From Ctenosaura bakeri (Eukaryota > Chordata > Lepidosauria > Squamata > Iguanidae): DNA of 64,000 nt. The position numbers and the translations under genes are program-made. The notes below the pieces were generated by a model. It made no database searches and was not told the origin of the DNA. It was given only the letters and a program-made list of their open reading frames with translations. Location of the stretch: positions 248,001 to 312,000 of the forward strand of contig CAOLHI010000412.1 of the NCBI GenBank assembly GCA_948474755.1, given 5' to 3'. This document shows, piece after piece, positions 48,476-60,768 of this stretch; position 1 is the stretch's first letter; every line of letters starts with the position of its first letter.

Positions 48476-51090
48476 CTGTGATTTTTAAGAATTCAGTCAG
48501 AAGGCTGGCACATTTCAGTTCATTTGTGGCATCTTGTTTGTGATATGGGCTGTAAGTTTTGATGTAAGTGCATCCTACCCCCACAGATCCCCCAGATGGG
48601 TTTCCAGATATGGCAATACTCATGGAATCTCCTCCTGTGTCTCTCTCAGTGCCTTCTTAATTTTCTTTTTCCTTTTAATTTTTTTTCTAGAGGTATAACA
48701 CTAAAGTGTAATGGTGCAGCTGCTCTGTTTCTTCTCTCAGAGCAAGAGCCCCCCCTTTCCTCCCAATGTGGCAGTATACATAGGGAGCATGTGTATTCCA
48801 TGTGCCAGGGAAACAAACATGATAGTGCCATTACTGCTTTTAAAAAAAAAAAAAAATCTATAGCATCTTAGTATGAAAGCAGTTGGGTTTTGTCCTAGGA
48901 AAGAACAACCTACAGCCAATATTCAATCTGAAAAAAACTCCAACTGGTGCCCCTGGTCTTGCAGCTGCAGTCCAAATTGGAATTGGCTAGCACATGTTTG
49001 CTGATCTTCTTGAATATAGGTTCTAGCGAGAGGTTTTAAAAAATGGATAACTGAGGGATAGAAGAAAAATAGGAAAGAGAATAAAAACATCTTGAAAATG
49101 GAGAATGAATGAGGTATTGGACATAGCTACTTTAGTTGTCACAATTCATGTGTTGGCCGTATATATCAGTAAAAATTGAAGCAGCCCAGACAAAATCCTT
49201 GCCTTCAGGTAGGAATAAAATACTTTGGAACATTGTAGAAAAGGACAGGAAATATACTAAAATATTATCTTGAAAAATACCATGTGAATGTTTTTTAAAA
49301 GCAGGATGTACAGCAACAAATACTACTACATTACAATACATTTGCCCTATTTTGGAGAGCCATCAGTCTGGTTCTAGCCTCTACTTTCTTAGAGTGAATA
49401 GTTACGAAAAGTTATTTGCATTGATTTAAAAATGTCCAAGATAGCTTGACTTCACATTTTTTTTCTTTTCCTATAATCTGCTCTGTCAGAATCAGTTAAA
49501 TGACAAAATTATTCCCTAGTTTTGCTTTTCACAATTGTTGCTTATAAAGATTTTGAATATTCTACTATTCAGGAAACACTGTTGTGACAGAAATTATACA
49601 GTGCCTAGAAAGGATTTTGCAAAGTATTTGAATCACCATGGTTGTGCAGGTTTTACTTGCAATAGAGGCTGCAGCAGCTAAAATCAAATGAATGTAAGAT
49701 TAATAGTTTCATTTTTTGCTAGAGGGATAATAATATAAGTAATGGAAACCAGAGACTGGCAACTGCAGGAGGGAGGAGGGGTCGGTTCCTCTTGCATACC
49801 CCCTGACACACAGCCAGGAACAGAAGGCTTGGGGATGAAGGGGATATGACAGACATGGGTTGCAAGGGAAGGCAGAGTGCCATGTTTTGTAGTGGTTTGG
49901 ATGATTTTGTTGTGTTTTCAACCCTTCCCCCCCCCCCTTTTTTAAAAATCATTTAAAATAGAGAGATCTGGGAATTTCAGGAACAGAAGAACTGGGGTGT
50001 AGTGGAGGCAAGGGAAACCAAACTATATTTTGTAGTGGTCTGAGTATTTTTGGTGTGTGTGTGTGTGTCTGTTTTGCCTTTTTTTGGCATTTTTTTAGAA
50101 AATAAAATATAAATTGGGGGAATCTGGGACTCCCTAATTAGCTGTGGGTACTGCAAAGTAGCCCCACAAAGGCTATACTTTCTCCACACCTTGTTTTGCA
50201 TGTCTGTTACAGGAGCTGTGTTATTTGTTCTGCTGAAAGCAGAAGAGAGATTGAAGCACTCACAGAAGAGTTGTGAAAAAGACTTTGGGGGAAGTGTGAT
50301 CCTGATTTGTGATTCCTTGAGAACCACTGACTGTTCTTGATCTAGAATTTGTGTACTTCGGATACCTATAATGGAGATATGATACACAAAGTTAACAACC
50401 CTCTGATTTCTTACAGTACGTGAACCTTTGAGATTCCCCTGGGATGGGACAGTTTAGAGCTTACGAGAAGATAAGTATTTTTGGAATAGGGAATTAAGAC
50501 TTTCCTCACCCCCAGCCAGCCTTGGGGCACCATCCCCATATCTGTTGGGCCCCCATTTAAGAATCTGCAAGGTTCTTCTTTCACATTGTACCTCAGAGAG
50601 AACATAAAGAGCGCATGATTTAGCAGCAAGCCTTCCCCTTTTCTGCTCCTTCTGTTTGAAACACCCTGCCCCATGAAGAGGCCTAAGATCTTAAAAAGCT
50701 TCTTATGGCTTTTGGTTGGTCTAATAGAGGAGTAACAATGTATTAGAAGTTAATGATGTCTGTTACTTTGTTCAGTGAAGTGAGAATGCAATGTTCTGCT
50801 GACGAATATAAATTGAAGTGAATTCAGTGTTGAAGATGCCTGATACGATGTGCAAATACAGATTTCTGTGTGTGATTTTAAGGGAAAATAAAAGACTCTA
50901 CATTTTTTTATGCAAAATGCTATAGTTCCAGTATGTGAAATTCTCTTTTCTTATTGAATAACTTCCTTTTTATTTTATCAATACCTCTGTTCTTTATTTT
51001 TATTTTATTTTTTAAAACCTATTCTTCTCGAATATTTTTTTTTAGAAAAAGTACTTAGTGAGAGAAAATATTTATAAAATCTGAATTACT
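48476..51090. other. Putative intron, no named repeat
   Basis: Low-complexity runs only: poly-A at about 48841-48856, C-run at about 49928-49938, GT run at about 50056-50069. A 136-codon minus-strand frame at 49977-50387 lacks any domain. Confidence 0.4.
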
Positions 51091-51310
51091 ACTACTGCTG
51101 CTGCTGCTGCTGTTGTTATTGTTGTGTGCCTTCAAGTTATTTCCAACTCATAGCAACTCTTAAGGTGAATCTAACATGGGATTTTCTGTGACTGAGAGTG
51201 TTTGATGCACCCAAGGTCACCCAGTGGAATTCTGTGACTGAATGGGGAATTGAAACCTGGTCTCCAGGGTTGTAATCTAACACTCAAATCAATATACCAT
51301 GCTGGCTCTC
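51088..51310 (-). repeat. tRNA-derived SINE with (CTG/GTT)n tail, antisense copy
   Basis: A trinucleotide run ACTACTGCTGCTGCTGCTG grades into GTTGTTATTGTTGTGTGCC. The family body follows, with CCAAGGTCACCCAGTGGAAT and CAATATACCATGCTGGCTCT. The microsatellite seems to have grown from the SINE tail. Confidence 0.85.
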
Positions 51311-51339
51311 TACTACTAATACCACTAGTACTAGTTCTA

Positions 51340-52440
51340 CTACTATTTTATTTACGTTATGACTTTTCCCCAGCCTTGGGTCTCAATGTAGCTTAGAAAA
51401 GTAAAAACAAATACAGCTAAAAAGACACACTGTACAAAAATTAAATTGAACTATCAATGGCATGTTATAGGAATTATACCTTGTCAATTAAAATGCATAT
51501 CTACAAATACAGATAATAGAACACATTCTGAAAGGTTCATTTCCCTCAAACAATCAGTCCTTAAAGATCTGCCAAAACCAACCAACCAACCAACTGTCTT
51601 CATTTGCCAACAGAAGGATAACAAAGAAGACACTAGTCTGGCCTGTTCAGGAAGGGAGTTCCAGAGCTGGAACATCCACTGAGACGGCCCTCCTGTATTC
51701 CCACCAGATGCACCTGTGAAGTAGTGGGGCAGAGAGAAGGGTCTCTCCAGAAGATCTCAGAACACAGGCAGGTTTGTATATGGAGACAGGATTTGTCGGT
51801 CTGTACCCAAGTCATATAATGCTTTATAAGTTATAACCAGCATATTGAAATTGTTCCCAGAAATAGAATGGCAGCTAGAGGAGCTGTTACAATAATTAAA
51901 TTATATGCTCCTTACATAATTAGCCGAGTTAGATAATGGTTTGAGTGTTGGAACAGGACTCTGGGAGACCAGGATTTGAATGCCTACTCACCCATCAAAA
52001 TCTACTGGGTGACCTCTTTCATCCTAAGGGGAAGGCAATGCCAAACCTCCTCTGAATAGGTCCTGTCATGAAAGGCTTTTGATGGGTTTGCATTAGGTCA
52101 TCATAAGCTGGAAAACTTGGAAACACACAACATGTTCACTGTATCAGTTTTAGTTACCAAACCAGTTGCAATAGTCTGAACCAGCTGATGTTTCTAAGCT
52201 CAGAGCTAAATCCAGTAGTACACCCAAGATGTAAGTCTCCATCTTCAGGGGACTGTAACCCTATCCTGCACAGCAGAATTCCTGTTTCCTAGTCTGCTTT
52301 TCAACTGACCAGCAGCACCTCCATCTGTTCTGGGTTAAGTTTTAGCTTTATATACTGAAATTCATTATGTAATAACCAGTATGATCCACCCCTTTGCTAA
52401 TATGTTCCTAGTCTCCCATGCTGAACAACCATTTTAAAAA
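51340..52440 (-). mobile_element. L2-like LINE fragment, antisense, split by a SINE
   Basis: The start TTTTATTTACGTTATGACTT is a reversed 3' tail. Antisense text such as GTAAGTCTCCATCTTCAGGG and GACCAGCAGCACCTCCATCT matches L2 in the order expected. A SINE at 51922-52131 interrupts it. The right limit is uncertain. Confidence 0.6.
51922..52131 (+). repeat. tRNA-derived SINE, GTT-tailed family, sense copy
   Basis: The only sense-oriented copy of this family in the window: GATAATGGTTTGAGTGTTGG (A-box side), GGGAGACCAGGATTTGAATG (B-box side), TCTACTGGGTGACCTC, and an end in GGAAACACACAAC. It lies inside the L2 fragment. Confidence 0.8.
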
Positions 52441-52954
52441 TTTCCAGTTGTTTTGGACAATCAGAGATCCTGTGTTACATTATAGACACCATGTTACCTA
52501 ACAGTAATTCTAAATCACTTGACATTGTTGTAGAATTGCTATTGTCAACCTTTATCCATATCCAACAGCATAGGGTGGAGCTACCAGAAAGCATTTCAGT
52601 GGGACGTTCCTCAAAGCTGAGAATAGATCCTTACAATAAGCTTGAAGACACACAGTTCTTGGTATCATATTTATTTATGATGCCTCTATCCCACTTTATG
52701 TCCCTGAAGTTGTAAAGATTGAAGTACTATATTGACTTTTAACACTAGATTGATGCTGTGATTGCAAAGATTGTTCCTGGGGCAAGTTTGCCTTCGATTG
52801 GGGGGTGGAATCCATATGCTGGGTGGTGTCAGGAGATACGTATAGAATGTTATCCAACCCATGTTGTCTTCATCTCTGGACAGATAGATTCACGCCTCTC
52901 TCTACATTGAGAAAAGAATCCTAACTGGGCTGTGAAGAAAATGGATTTATCTGC
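52441..52954. other. No gene recognised
   Basis: This may include further worn L2 sequence. A 74-codon frame at 52491-52715 has no recognisable features. Confidence 0.35.
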
Positions 52955-53178
52955 TTTCATACCACATAGGTATAGCCTGTGACACCACTTTAACTGTCAT
53001 GACAACATCCTATGCAGTCATAGGATATGCAGTTATGGAGGGGCTATTTAGATCTCTCAGCCAGAGGTTTCTAGTGCCTTATTAAATTGCATATCCCAGG
53101 ATTCTCTGGAATGTAGCCATGCCTCTTAAAGTGGAATCATAGTACCATAATTATGTGGTGTGAGAAGGCTTTTCCAGG
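52955..53178. mobile_element. MITE, short GGCC-TTTC subfamily, degraded
   Basis: CACTTTAACTGTCATGACAAC and CATGCCTCTTAAAGTGGAATC are paired arms, with ATCCCAGGATTCTCTGGAATG on one side. It is closest to the copy at 274-453. Termini are worn. Confidence 0.55.
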
Positions 53179-54335
53179 TCCCAGCTGAGTCCTAAACCAC
53201 CTACACTTCTCTCATACCTTCTCCCATCAAGGAAGGTGCAGGAAGAGAAAACACTCAGCTACAGTCTTGGGGAAGGCTCTTTCAGATCATGCTGAGTTAC
53301 AAACTGAACTTGTTCTTTGAGTTGGGGAGGGGGAAGGAAGAGTGAAGCTGACTGAATGATTCTTGCTCCTCTCACTTCTTGAGGGATGGAATCTCACTTG
53401 TAGACTGGGGTGGCCAGACTGGCAGACCAGACTAGGTCATGATCCCTGTGTTACATGAATGTTCACATGATTATTATAATCATGATTACTATGATGATGA
53501 TATTGTTAGCAGGGGATTCTTTATCTGTAATTTGCTATGATTTCAAGTAAGACCAAAATAATAATGAAAAAAATAATATGGTTTATACTGTAAGTTTTAT
53601 GATGATTGGTCAGTTTCAGCTTCAAAGTGACATGCTCTGATTGCCTGAAGAAAATAGTTCTTCATTGGGGAACATTTCCATGGCAGAGATTATTTTGTTA
53701 TTGACTATAAAAATAACAGTTTTCCCTCCTTAAGTTTGTGTCCCAATTACGGGAATCACAGCAAGGTTTTTGTTTCCAGATGGATGTAGAAATGGTATTA
53801 TTTTGGGGATGCAGAAATTATGTTGCAGAAATATTTGCAGAAATTATTTGCAGAAAAGGTTCTGGATGTTTGGATATGGAATACCTTTCCTGCTACAATC
53901 ATAAACATTCCTATAAACATGGACTGAAATGCCAGGGAATGCACTGGAATTCCGAGAATATTTTTGTTCACTGGATGAGAGTGGGCAGTGCAATCTTAAT
54001 TCAAAAATGAGTGGACCATAGAGGATTAGCAATGGACAGAAAGCTCTTGTGCTGGCTCAATTGTCCTTCTTTTGGTGAATTGTCCCATGCTAGTATAACT
54101 TCTTTCTGCTGCTTAATTTCAGAGAGGCAGAGGGGTCTGCTGACACAGCTTTTCACCAGCGGAAGAGATGGGGTGGGGGGAGTAAGCAAATGAATGAAGG
54201 AAGTGAGTTACTCCAGATCCATCTTACCTCAGTTCAGGGATAACATACCAACACAAATAGGTCTGGGTGAAGGTATTCCTAAATAATGTCTAATATCTAT
54301 CATGCTTTGGCTGAGAGGAGTTTGGATTAAACGCA
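53179..54335. other. No gene recognised
   Basis: It includes a small local repeat TTGCAGAAATATTTGCAGAAA near 53821-53850. A 90-codon frame at 53738-54010 is unsupported. Confidence 0.4.
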
Positions 54336-55134
54336 GGCCATTTCCACGCCAGAATGGAGGAGTGTTTCACCACGTGTTGTGAGCACTGTTTTTTAACCCG
54401 ACTTTCTCCAATTTTACCAGATTGTTATCTGCACGCCCTCTGGTTTCTGTTGAATTTATGCAGTGAAAATTGTTTGCCATTTCCACTCCGTCAATTCTCG
54501 TGAAACTCCCATCTTCCTCCCACTCCCTCCTTTTGCTCCACACTGCTGCCTCTGATTGGTCATTTTTTTTAAAAAAAACAACTGTTGCTATATATCAGCG
54601 AAAGTACCTTAGTTCATTCTTACAGAAGACAAGCCTTCACCTCCAGTTTGCTAGCAAAATTGCTAGTAAAATTACTGTGTTGTGAAATGATGCATGTCTA
54701 AAAAGTGTGTGACCAACATGAAAAATCTGGAAAGCTCTGGTCTAGATAGCCAGAAATTGAAAAGCAACTATCCTGAGGATCCCAACGTATTTCATTGTAT
54801 TCCAGCTCCCGCCCTGTGTTTGAGGGGCAAAGACAGGAGCGGACAGAAATGATGCCAGGGAAAGGTGGGAACACCCACAGAAAAACCACCTCTGGTTTTT
54901 CTGCAGGTACACTTTCCACATGTTGTCAGAAACTCAGCCAAACCAGTTTTTGTGCTTTACATCTGAGTTTTTCCGCTTTTACAATACATCGGTTTTACAT
55001 TGATAGTAATCGCACTAAGAGCTCAAGCCATGCAAATCCACAGAGGAAACATCGATACTAACTGGTTTAATGTGCAGATGTAACAACAAGAATACAATGG
55101 CAGTGTGATGTATTGCCCTTGTGCGGAAAAGGCC
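54336..55134. mobile_element. MITE-like DNA transposon, 799 bp
   Basis: Inverted ends GGCCATTTCCACGCC and GTGCGGAAAAGGCC. Flanking triplets GCA and ACA agree at two of three positions. It encloses a truncated piece of a different hAT MITE at 54640-54741. No transposase. Confidence 0.65.
54640..54741. mobile_element. hAT MITE 3' fragment, nested
   Basis: GTGAAATGATGCATGTCTAA and AGTGTGTGACCAACATGAAA, then ATCTGGAAAGCTCTGG, match the right end of the complete copy at 57606-57911. The left part is absent. Confidence 0.8.
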
Positions 55135-55568
55135 ACAGTTTAAAATGGACATGTGTCACCTTAGGTAGCCCTCAGCCATATTGGTTTGTTAGAGTTTTGC
55201 TTTTGTATTTTTAGGATTTTCAGTTTTACTCTGTGTTTGAAAGATGCCCTGGGTGACGAGCTTAGATGTTTAGTCATGCAACTGAATGTGCAGTGTATAC
55301 TATGTCTTTAAAAAGTAGACAGTTTTGCAAATATTGTTCAAGTTATCAACCTTTCTATGCCTATACTCATGCTGGGCCATGATCCTTGAGCATGTAACCA
55401 GTTAGGAAAGTGACCCCCCCTCCCACCAAATTGCAGAAGTTGTCTGATCTTGCTTTGGTTTTTGATAGCAGAACTTTCTTCTCAGGCAGATTAACCAACA
55501 TAGTGATAGATATGGAGAAGTATCTGTAAGAGCAGCTTTTGCATGCCAATACTAATTGCTAGTTTAAA
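55135..55568. other. No gene recognised
   Basis: Short AT-rich stretch with a C7 run near 55417. Nothing supported. Confidence 0.35.
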
Positions 55569-55700
55569 GGTTGTTGTGGGTTTTCCGGGCTTTGAGGTTG
55601 TGTTCTATTAGTATTTTCTCCTGACGTTTCAGTAATATAACATGGCCACAAAGCCCGGAAAACCCACAACAACCTATGGATTCCGGCCGTGAAAGTCTTT
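55569..55700. mobile_element. Penelope-like element terminal fragment with 26-bp palindrome
   Basis: Arms 55569-55594 and 55649-55674 are perfect inverted repeats (GGTTGTTGTGGGTTTTCC... and its complement) around a 54-nt centre containing CTCCTGACGTTTC. The text continues ATTCCGGCCGTGAAAGTC. I recall these words from Penelope-like retroelement ends in squamates. No RT/GIY-YIG coding region is present. Confidence 0.55.
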
Positions 55701-55919
55701 GACTTTGCTAGTTTGAAGGTTTGCCGACTTCTTGCGAATTTACTTTTCCTTATTTACTCTCTTCCTGCATTACTCTAACCTTTTCTCTGTCTTCTCTTTC
55801 CTTGATTAGATTGTGTGTTTGATTATCAGCAAGTATTGGTAGGTAAATCTAGTTTTATATGTTTCAGAAAGAAGACTGAGCTTGTTTCTTTTCTCTTTTT
55901 TCTTTTCTCTGCTAGACTC

Positions 55920-55941
55920 TGTGTGTGTGTGTGTGTGTGTG
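55920..55941. repeat. (GT)n microsatellite
   Basis: Eleven GT units within putative intron sequence. Other GT runs lie at 29991-30014 and 58988-59018. Confidence 0.95.
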
Positions 55942-56105
55942 CAGGTACGGAACTGGTTATTGCTCAACTTCTGCCTTGCCAATTAGATTACTGTGTTTGA
56001 CAGATCTGCTCTTACATTTTCCAGCAAATATTTCTGCTATTGTGTACCTTAATAAGTATATTGTATAATTAGATGAGTAGCAGAGGCATTGTATTAGGTC
56101 ACCCG

Positions 56106-56147
56106 GTTTTTCTTTTCTTTTCTTTTCTTTCTTTCTTTCTTTTTTTA
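56106..56147. repeat. (TTTTC)n / (TTTC)n microsatellite
   Basis: A pentanucleotide run grading into a tetranucleotide run, a pure polypyrimidine tract. Confidence 0.9.
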
Positions 56148-56659
56148 GCATGAAACATATGTAAAAGAGCTTTTGAGCACAAAGAGGCAACATCTCCAGT
56201 AACATTTTCCCAAAGCTTGGAAGTGTTACTTTTTTGGACTGCAGTTTTCAAAATCCCCCAGTCTCTTCATTTCAGAAAAGTAATGCTTCCAATGGCTATA
56301 TTTTTCATTTGCATCTATTTGCAGTCTTACGGAACAGTTCAATGTACTTTTAGTCAATTATCTCCAACTGTATTATTCTTGGGTGATGATATTTGTGAGT
56401 ACAAGTGCCTCAGGGATATAGAAAACTTTTATTTGCTTTCTCCTTCTATTCTTTGAAATTCTTCAGATATTCACTTTACATGACATTTTGGTTCAATTGA
56501 TATTTTGATGAGATAGCCAAACTTCTCTCCTGTATCCAGCCACAAGAGGGTGGGATAGGATTGGGAAGGGGTGGTAACTGTGGGATTGCCGGATATTGAG
56601 GCATTCATCTGCTAGCATACGTTGGATATTTCCTGTCCAGACTGCCCTGTGGGATATAG

Positions 56660-57467
56660 ATTTAACCTCCATTGTCTAGAAATCCTAAATCTGAAAACTT
56701 CTAAAAACCAAAACATATTGCCACCACCCACACACTTCTGCCTCTGAGGTAGCAGCTGTTGCACCCCAGTGTATTCATGTCTCATATCCTCAGTGTCTCT
56801 CTTTTTGCCACCAGCCACCCATTTCTGCCTTGGAGGCAGTGGCTGCAATGCTCTTGTTTGTTCATTTCTCATATCTGAGGAGCACCACAACTGCCTCTTC
56901 AAAGGTGGGAGGCTGGCAGCAAAAAGGAAGATACTGAGGATCTGAGAGATGAACAAACAGGAGCTCTGCAACTGCCACATTGAAAGTAGAAGTGGGTGGC
57001 TGGTGGCAGAAAGAGAGAAGCTGAGGATCTATGAAATGATGGGAGGCATAAATTTGCGCCGAGCACTACACTTGGGGCTTTTCTGCCCTACACCATTTTA
57101 GTGCTATTATTCCACTTTCAACATCCTGTGGAATTCTGGGGGTTGTAGTTTCCTGAGGCCAAAGAGCTCTCTGGCTGAGAATTCTAAATGCCCCTCCCTA
57201 AACTGCAGACCCCAGGATTCCATGGAATATGGGCAGTGGAATAATAGCACTATAAGAATGTAGTGTGGAAAGGCCCTTGGATTTTCTGCCATTTTACAAA
57301 TCCTTAGTCTCTCTCCAGCCTTGCATCTCAAACACAATACAAGTAGCAAACAAATGAAAAGGGAGGCTATTTTTAAAAAGGACTGTATACCGAAATAATT
57401 GTTTTTAAAAAATCCAAAATATGAACATTTCCGGTCACAAGCATTTCAGATAAGGGGACTCAACCTG
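56660..57467. mobile_element. Possible Tigger/pogo-like element, hosting a MITE
   Basis: The right side reads GGTCACAAGCATTTCAGATA and GGGGACTCAACCTGTA, which I recall as a Tigger-type terminus. Left-side text TTTAACCTCCATTGTCTAG and CCTAAATCTGAAAACTTC is compatible but worn. The interior holds two inverted versions of a CTGCC/GGCAG-rich block. A MITE sits at 57075-57276. Confidence 0.4.
57075..57276. mobile_element. MITE, short GGCC-TTTC subfamily, TTG target duplication
   Basis: GGGCTTTTCTGCCC and GTGTGGAAAGGCCC are the ends. TTG flanks both sides (57072-57074 and 57277-57279). Arms GTGCTATTATTCCACTTTC and GGAATAATAGCACTATAAG pair. It is the most complete short copy, 202 bp. Confidence 0.85.
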
Positions 57468-57605
57468 TAGTTGCACTCTTGGTTTTTGATTAGGCTTGCC
57501 TTTACAAGTGGCTTTTTTCAGCTGGGGTATATAAAAACACGAGTGATAACTGTGCTTTAAAAGCTTGTTATTACTGCTCCCTTGTTTGTGAAATTTAGTA
57601 TAGGA

Positions 57606-57911
57606 CAGGGCTTTCTAAACAGTGCGCCACAACACATTAGTGTGTCGCCTGAAGTATGTAGGTTTGTCGCCTACAGTCTTGGAAATATATGTTATTATTT
57701 ATAAATCATATATTTTAAAAAATATATGAAAGGTTTTCATGAGATATGTTGTATCCCCATACATTTTGTCATTACAATGTATGTATGTGTCTGTATCTCT
57801 TATAAGGGGTTAGTATAACTTCCAATTTGTTAGTAAGACTGAATTACTGTGTCATGAAATGATGCATGTCTAAAAAGTGTGTCACCAACATGAAAAGTTT
57901 GGAAAGCTCTG
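57606..57911. mobile_element. hAT-type MITE, complete, 306 bp
   Basis: Ends CAGGGCTTTCTAAAC and GTTTGGAAAGCTCTG are inverted. A perfect 8-bp duplication GTATAGGA flanks it (57598-57605 and 57912-57919). No coding capacity. Confidence 0.9.
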
Positions 57912-57919
57912 GTATAGGA

Positions 57920-58985
57920 GATGATACTGGAGAGAAATCAAATTTATTTGGTAACCAGTATTTTTTTTTCTTTTAAAAAAATTCATGTTACATATCTACT
58001 CATGCTTAAGCATTCAGGAAAATGGACTGAAAAATATAGTGGCTGTATCTATTGCTTCTGGTCCCCTTGGACAAATAGTTTTCCTCCTGTCACGCATATT
58101 AAACATGCTTCCCAAGCAAAGGATTAATTAGTCCTCCCACCCTGTGAGCTTGTCTGCCAGGAAACAAGGAGGAAATCTCCATGATTCATAGAGGTTGTCC
58201 TGCCTACCTGCCTCAGCTGTGGAAGGGTGTTAATCAAACATTTTACATAAGATTTGTGCCTATACAATGCTCAGCCAAGCTCTCAAAGGTGCTGTGCAAG
58301 ACAATGAACGCAAAGAACTCATAGATATATTCATGGTTTCATTTTTCCCTTTGTCTGTCTCCTTGTTCACACTGAATAATGTGAAACCCAGTTTCTTATG
58401 ATATGATTTGCTCTCAAACAAATGGGGGATCCATTTGTGGTATGTATATAAGTTTGTTTCTTTGTAAAAACTAGTCAAAGTCATTTACCTCAAAAGCTAT
58501 TTAATTCTTTATTATTCCTTTTCTTTTGCTTTAATAAAGTTTCTAATTGGATTCTGGATTTTAATTGCATACTTAGATCATCCAGTTCTCCCAAATGCCA
58601 GTTTGTTCAGTTTACACGACATACTCTGATGCTTTAGGAACACGCTGAAGCTCACTCAATAGTGTCTAGAGACTTATCTGGCTGAGCATCCCAAGATAAT
58701 AATCCATAAGTTTTGAGGCTCTCTTTATCTAATTTGAGAAGTCACAGTGACCGCAGATGGAATTTAAGAAAGAATGAGCTTGTGAAGAAGCCCAGGGCTA
58801 TACAAACACTATTCTCTTTTTATACCCCATCATATCCATTTATAACTTTTATAACCTTTTTGTTATTATCTGTGATATCATCAGTGAGGACTGACTATGC
58901 AATCCCATATGTTGCCTCATTTTCTGATAGCATTATTTATGAGATGTTGCCTTTTAGACATTTTTAGACCATTACTTACTAGATT

Positions 58986-59021
<36 letters not shown>

Positions 59022-60768
59022 GACTGAATAATATTTTAAGTGGTTTTACTAATTACTAATTACAGTTTTAGCTTGATGACTTCGATTTTTCTTAGGTTGT
59101 AATTGGGATTTCATATCATATGTGTCATCAACAAACAAGTACTCTATTTGCTGTCATATAAGACTTACTTTTTTTCCTGAAAAATACTGTTTGAAAATGG
59201 GATGCATCGTATATGCCAGTGCATCTTTTACGCCACCAGATAGTATTTACCAGTATATAAATAAGGTGCATCTTATATGCTGATGTGTCTTATACATCTG
59301 CAAATATGGTAAGTAAAATTTCTTCTTGTTTGCTACCTATGCCAATGAAAATTCTCTTTTTGTTTCTTATGTGAGAAATCTGGAGCTAGAATCCTGTCTA
59401 GCACCATGTTTGCTTGTTTGTTTCAGAATAATTAATACTGGTATTCTTTTAAAGCAGGTGTAGATTCCTAGCTTTGTATGTAGAATAAGCTATTTTGCTC
59501 TTGATTCTGGAAGGGGACTTATAGAGACAACACACAAAGCATAAAATAAAATATGTAGGTGTGGCCACATCTTTGTAGAAGCCTGGAACACGATTTGGTT
59601 AACTTTTCCACACATTTTCCCCAAACATTGTTCGTTTCTCATTTTACCCACGTTCACTTTAAACATAGTAGAGCTCTTTCCTAAAGATTGCTAAGAATTG
59701 GGAGTCAGTTTTCAAAATCTCCTTAGACCTTTGTTTTGTTTGTTTTCAAATGAACTAAGAATTCCTATTTGGGAGCATCTGTCATAGTATAAATCTGTTG
59801 ATGGCAGTAGCCTGTCTTAACCATAAATATATTCTTTGCCACTCCATCCTGAAAGCTGAGCTCAGCTTTTCTATTGGTAAGACATGTCTTGGGGAATTAT
59901 ATGGGGCAACTAAGGGTAACTATATAAATAGCACTCAGTGTGGTTTTTTTGAATTTTTCTTACTACATGTAAAAGAAAAGAAATAGCATTCTCTTACAAA
60001 GCTACTAATCAGGAAGTAGTCTCCCCTCTCCCTGAGTGTTTTGCTAGTCTTTGGGGTCATGGTGGATAGCTCAATGAAAACGTAAACTCAGTCTGCAGTC
60101 ACAGTGAAAAAGCTATTTCCATTTTAGGGATTATTTGGGATAGGAATTGCAGATAAGATGGTCAGTATTATAATACTTTTATGTAATACTTTAGTGTGCC
60201 TGCATTTGTACTGTGTACAGTTCTAGTTCTCTCACATCAAATAAACAAACAAAAATGTGCCCAAAAAGGTATAGAAAGGGCAATAAAAATGGCTAAAAGG
60301 TCAGGACATCTTTTCTATGAGGAGGAAAAATTGAAGAGCATTTTCTTTTAAAGTTGGGAGGGGGGACACAAAATTAATTATTAAATTTATTTTTATCTTG
60401 ATTCTCCATGCAAAATATTCAAAGTGCCTTAAGAATCATGGCATATGAAAATGTAAGTTAATAACAAATAGTAAGAGATGAAAGAGTAAGCAAGCATGTA
60501 TTTGGATAAAATATGGAGAGATTAAAATTTAGCTGGCCTATTATTAGCCTGAGAGTAATACTTTTTTTCAAATGGACATCAGGACTTCATGCATTTTGGC
60601 AGTCACTGGAAGAAATCACAGATCCACTGAGACTTTAAACTGAGGAAGTGAGACAGAACTTATTTTACTTCATGTTTTTAGTGTACTGCATTTCAAAAAT
60701 GGCAATTAAGATGTATGATTTCATATTCTCTTGATTTAATATTGCTTTAAAAATCTCTCCTCTCTCTC
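57920..60768. other. Putative intron, mostly unique
   Basis: It contains a (TG)n run at 58988-59018. About 59155-59311 has several diverged GTGCATCTTATATGC-like words, possibly a worn DNA-transposon end. 60380-60540 may be a reversed LINE 3' tail. None is strong enough for its own entry. Confidence 0.4.

Noticed and set aside
49977..50387. 136-codon minus-strand frame as a gene
   Set aside because: It includes a GT microsatellite translated as Thr-His repeats, has no splice context and no domain.
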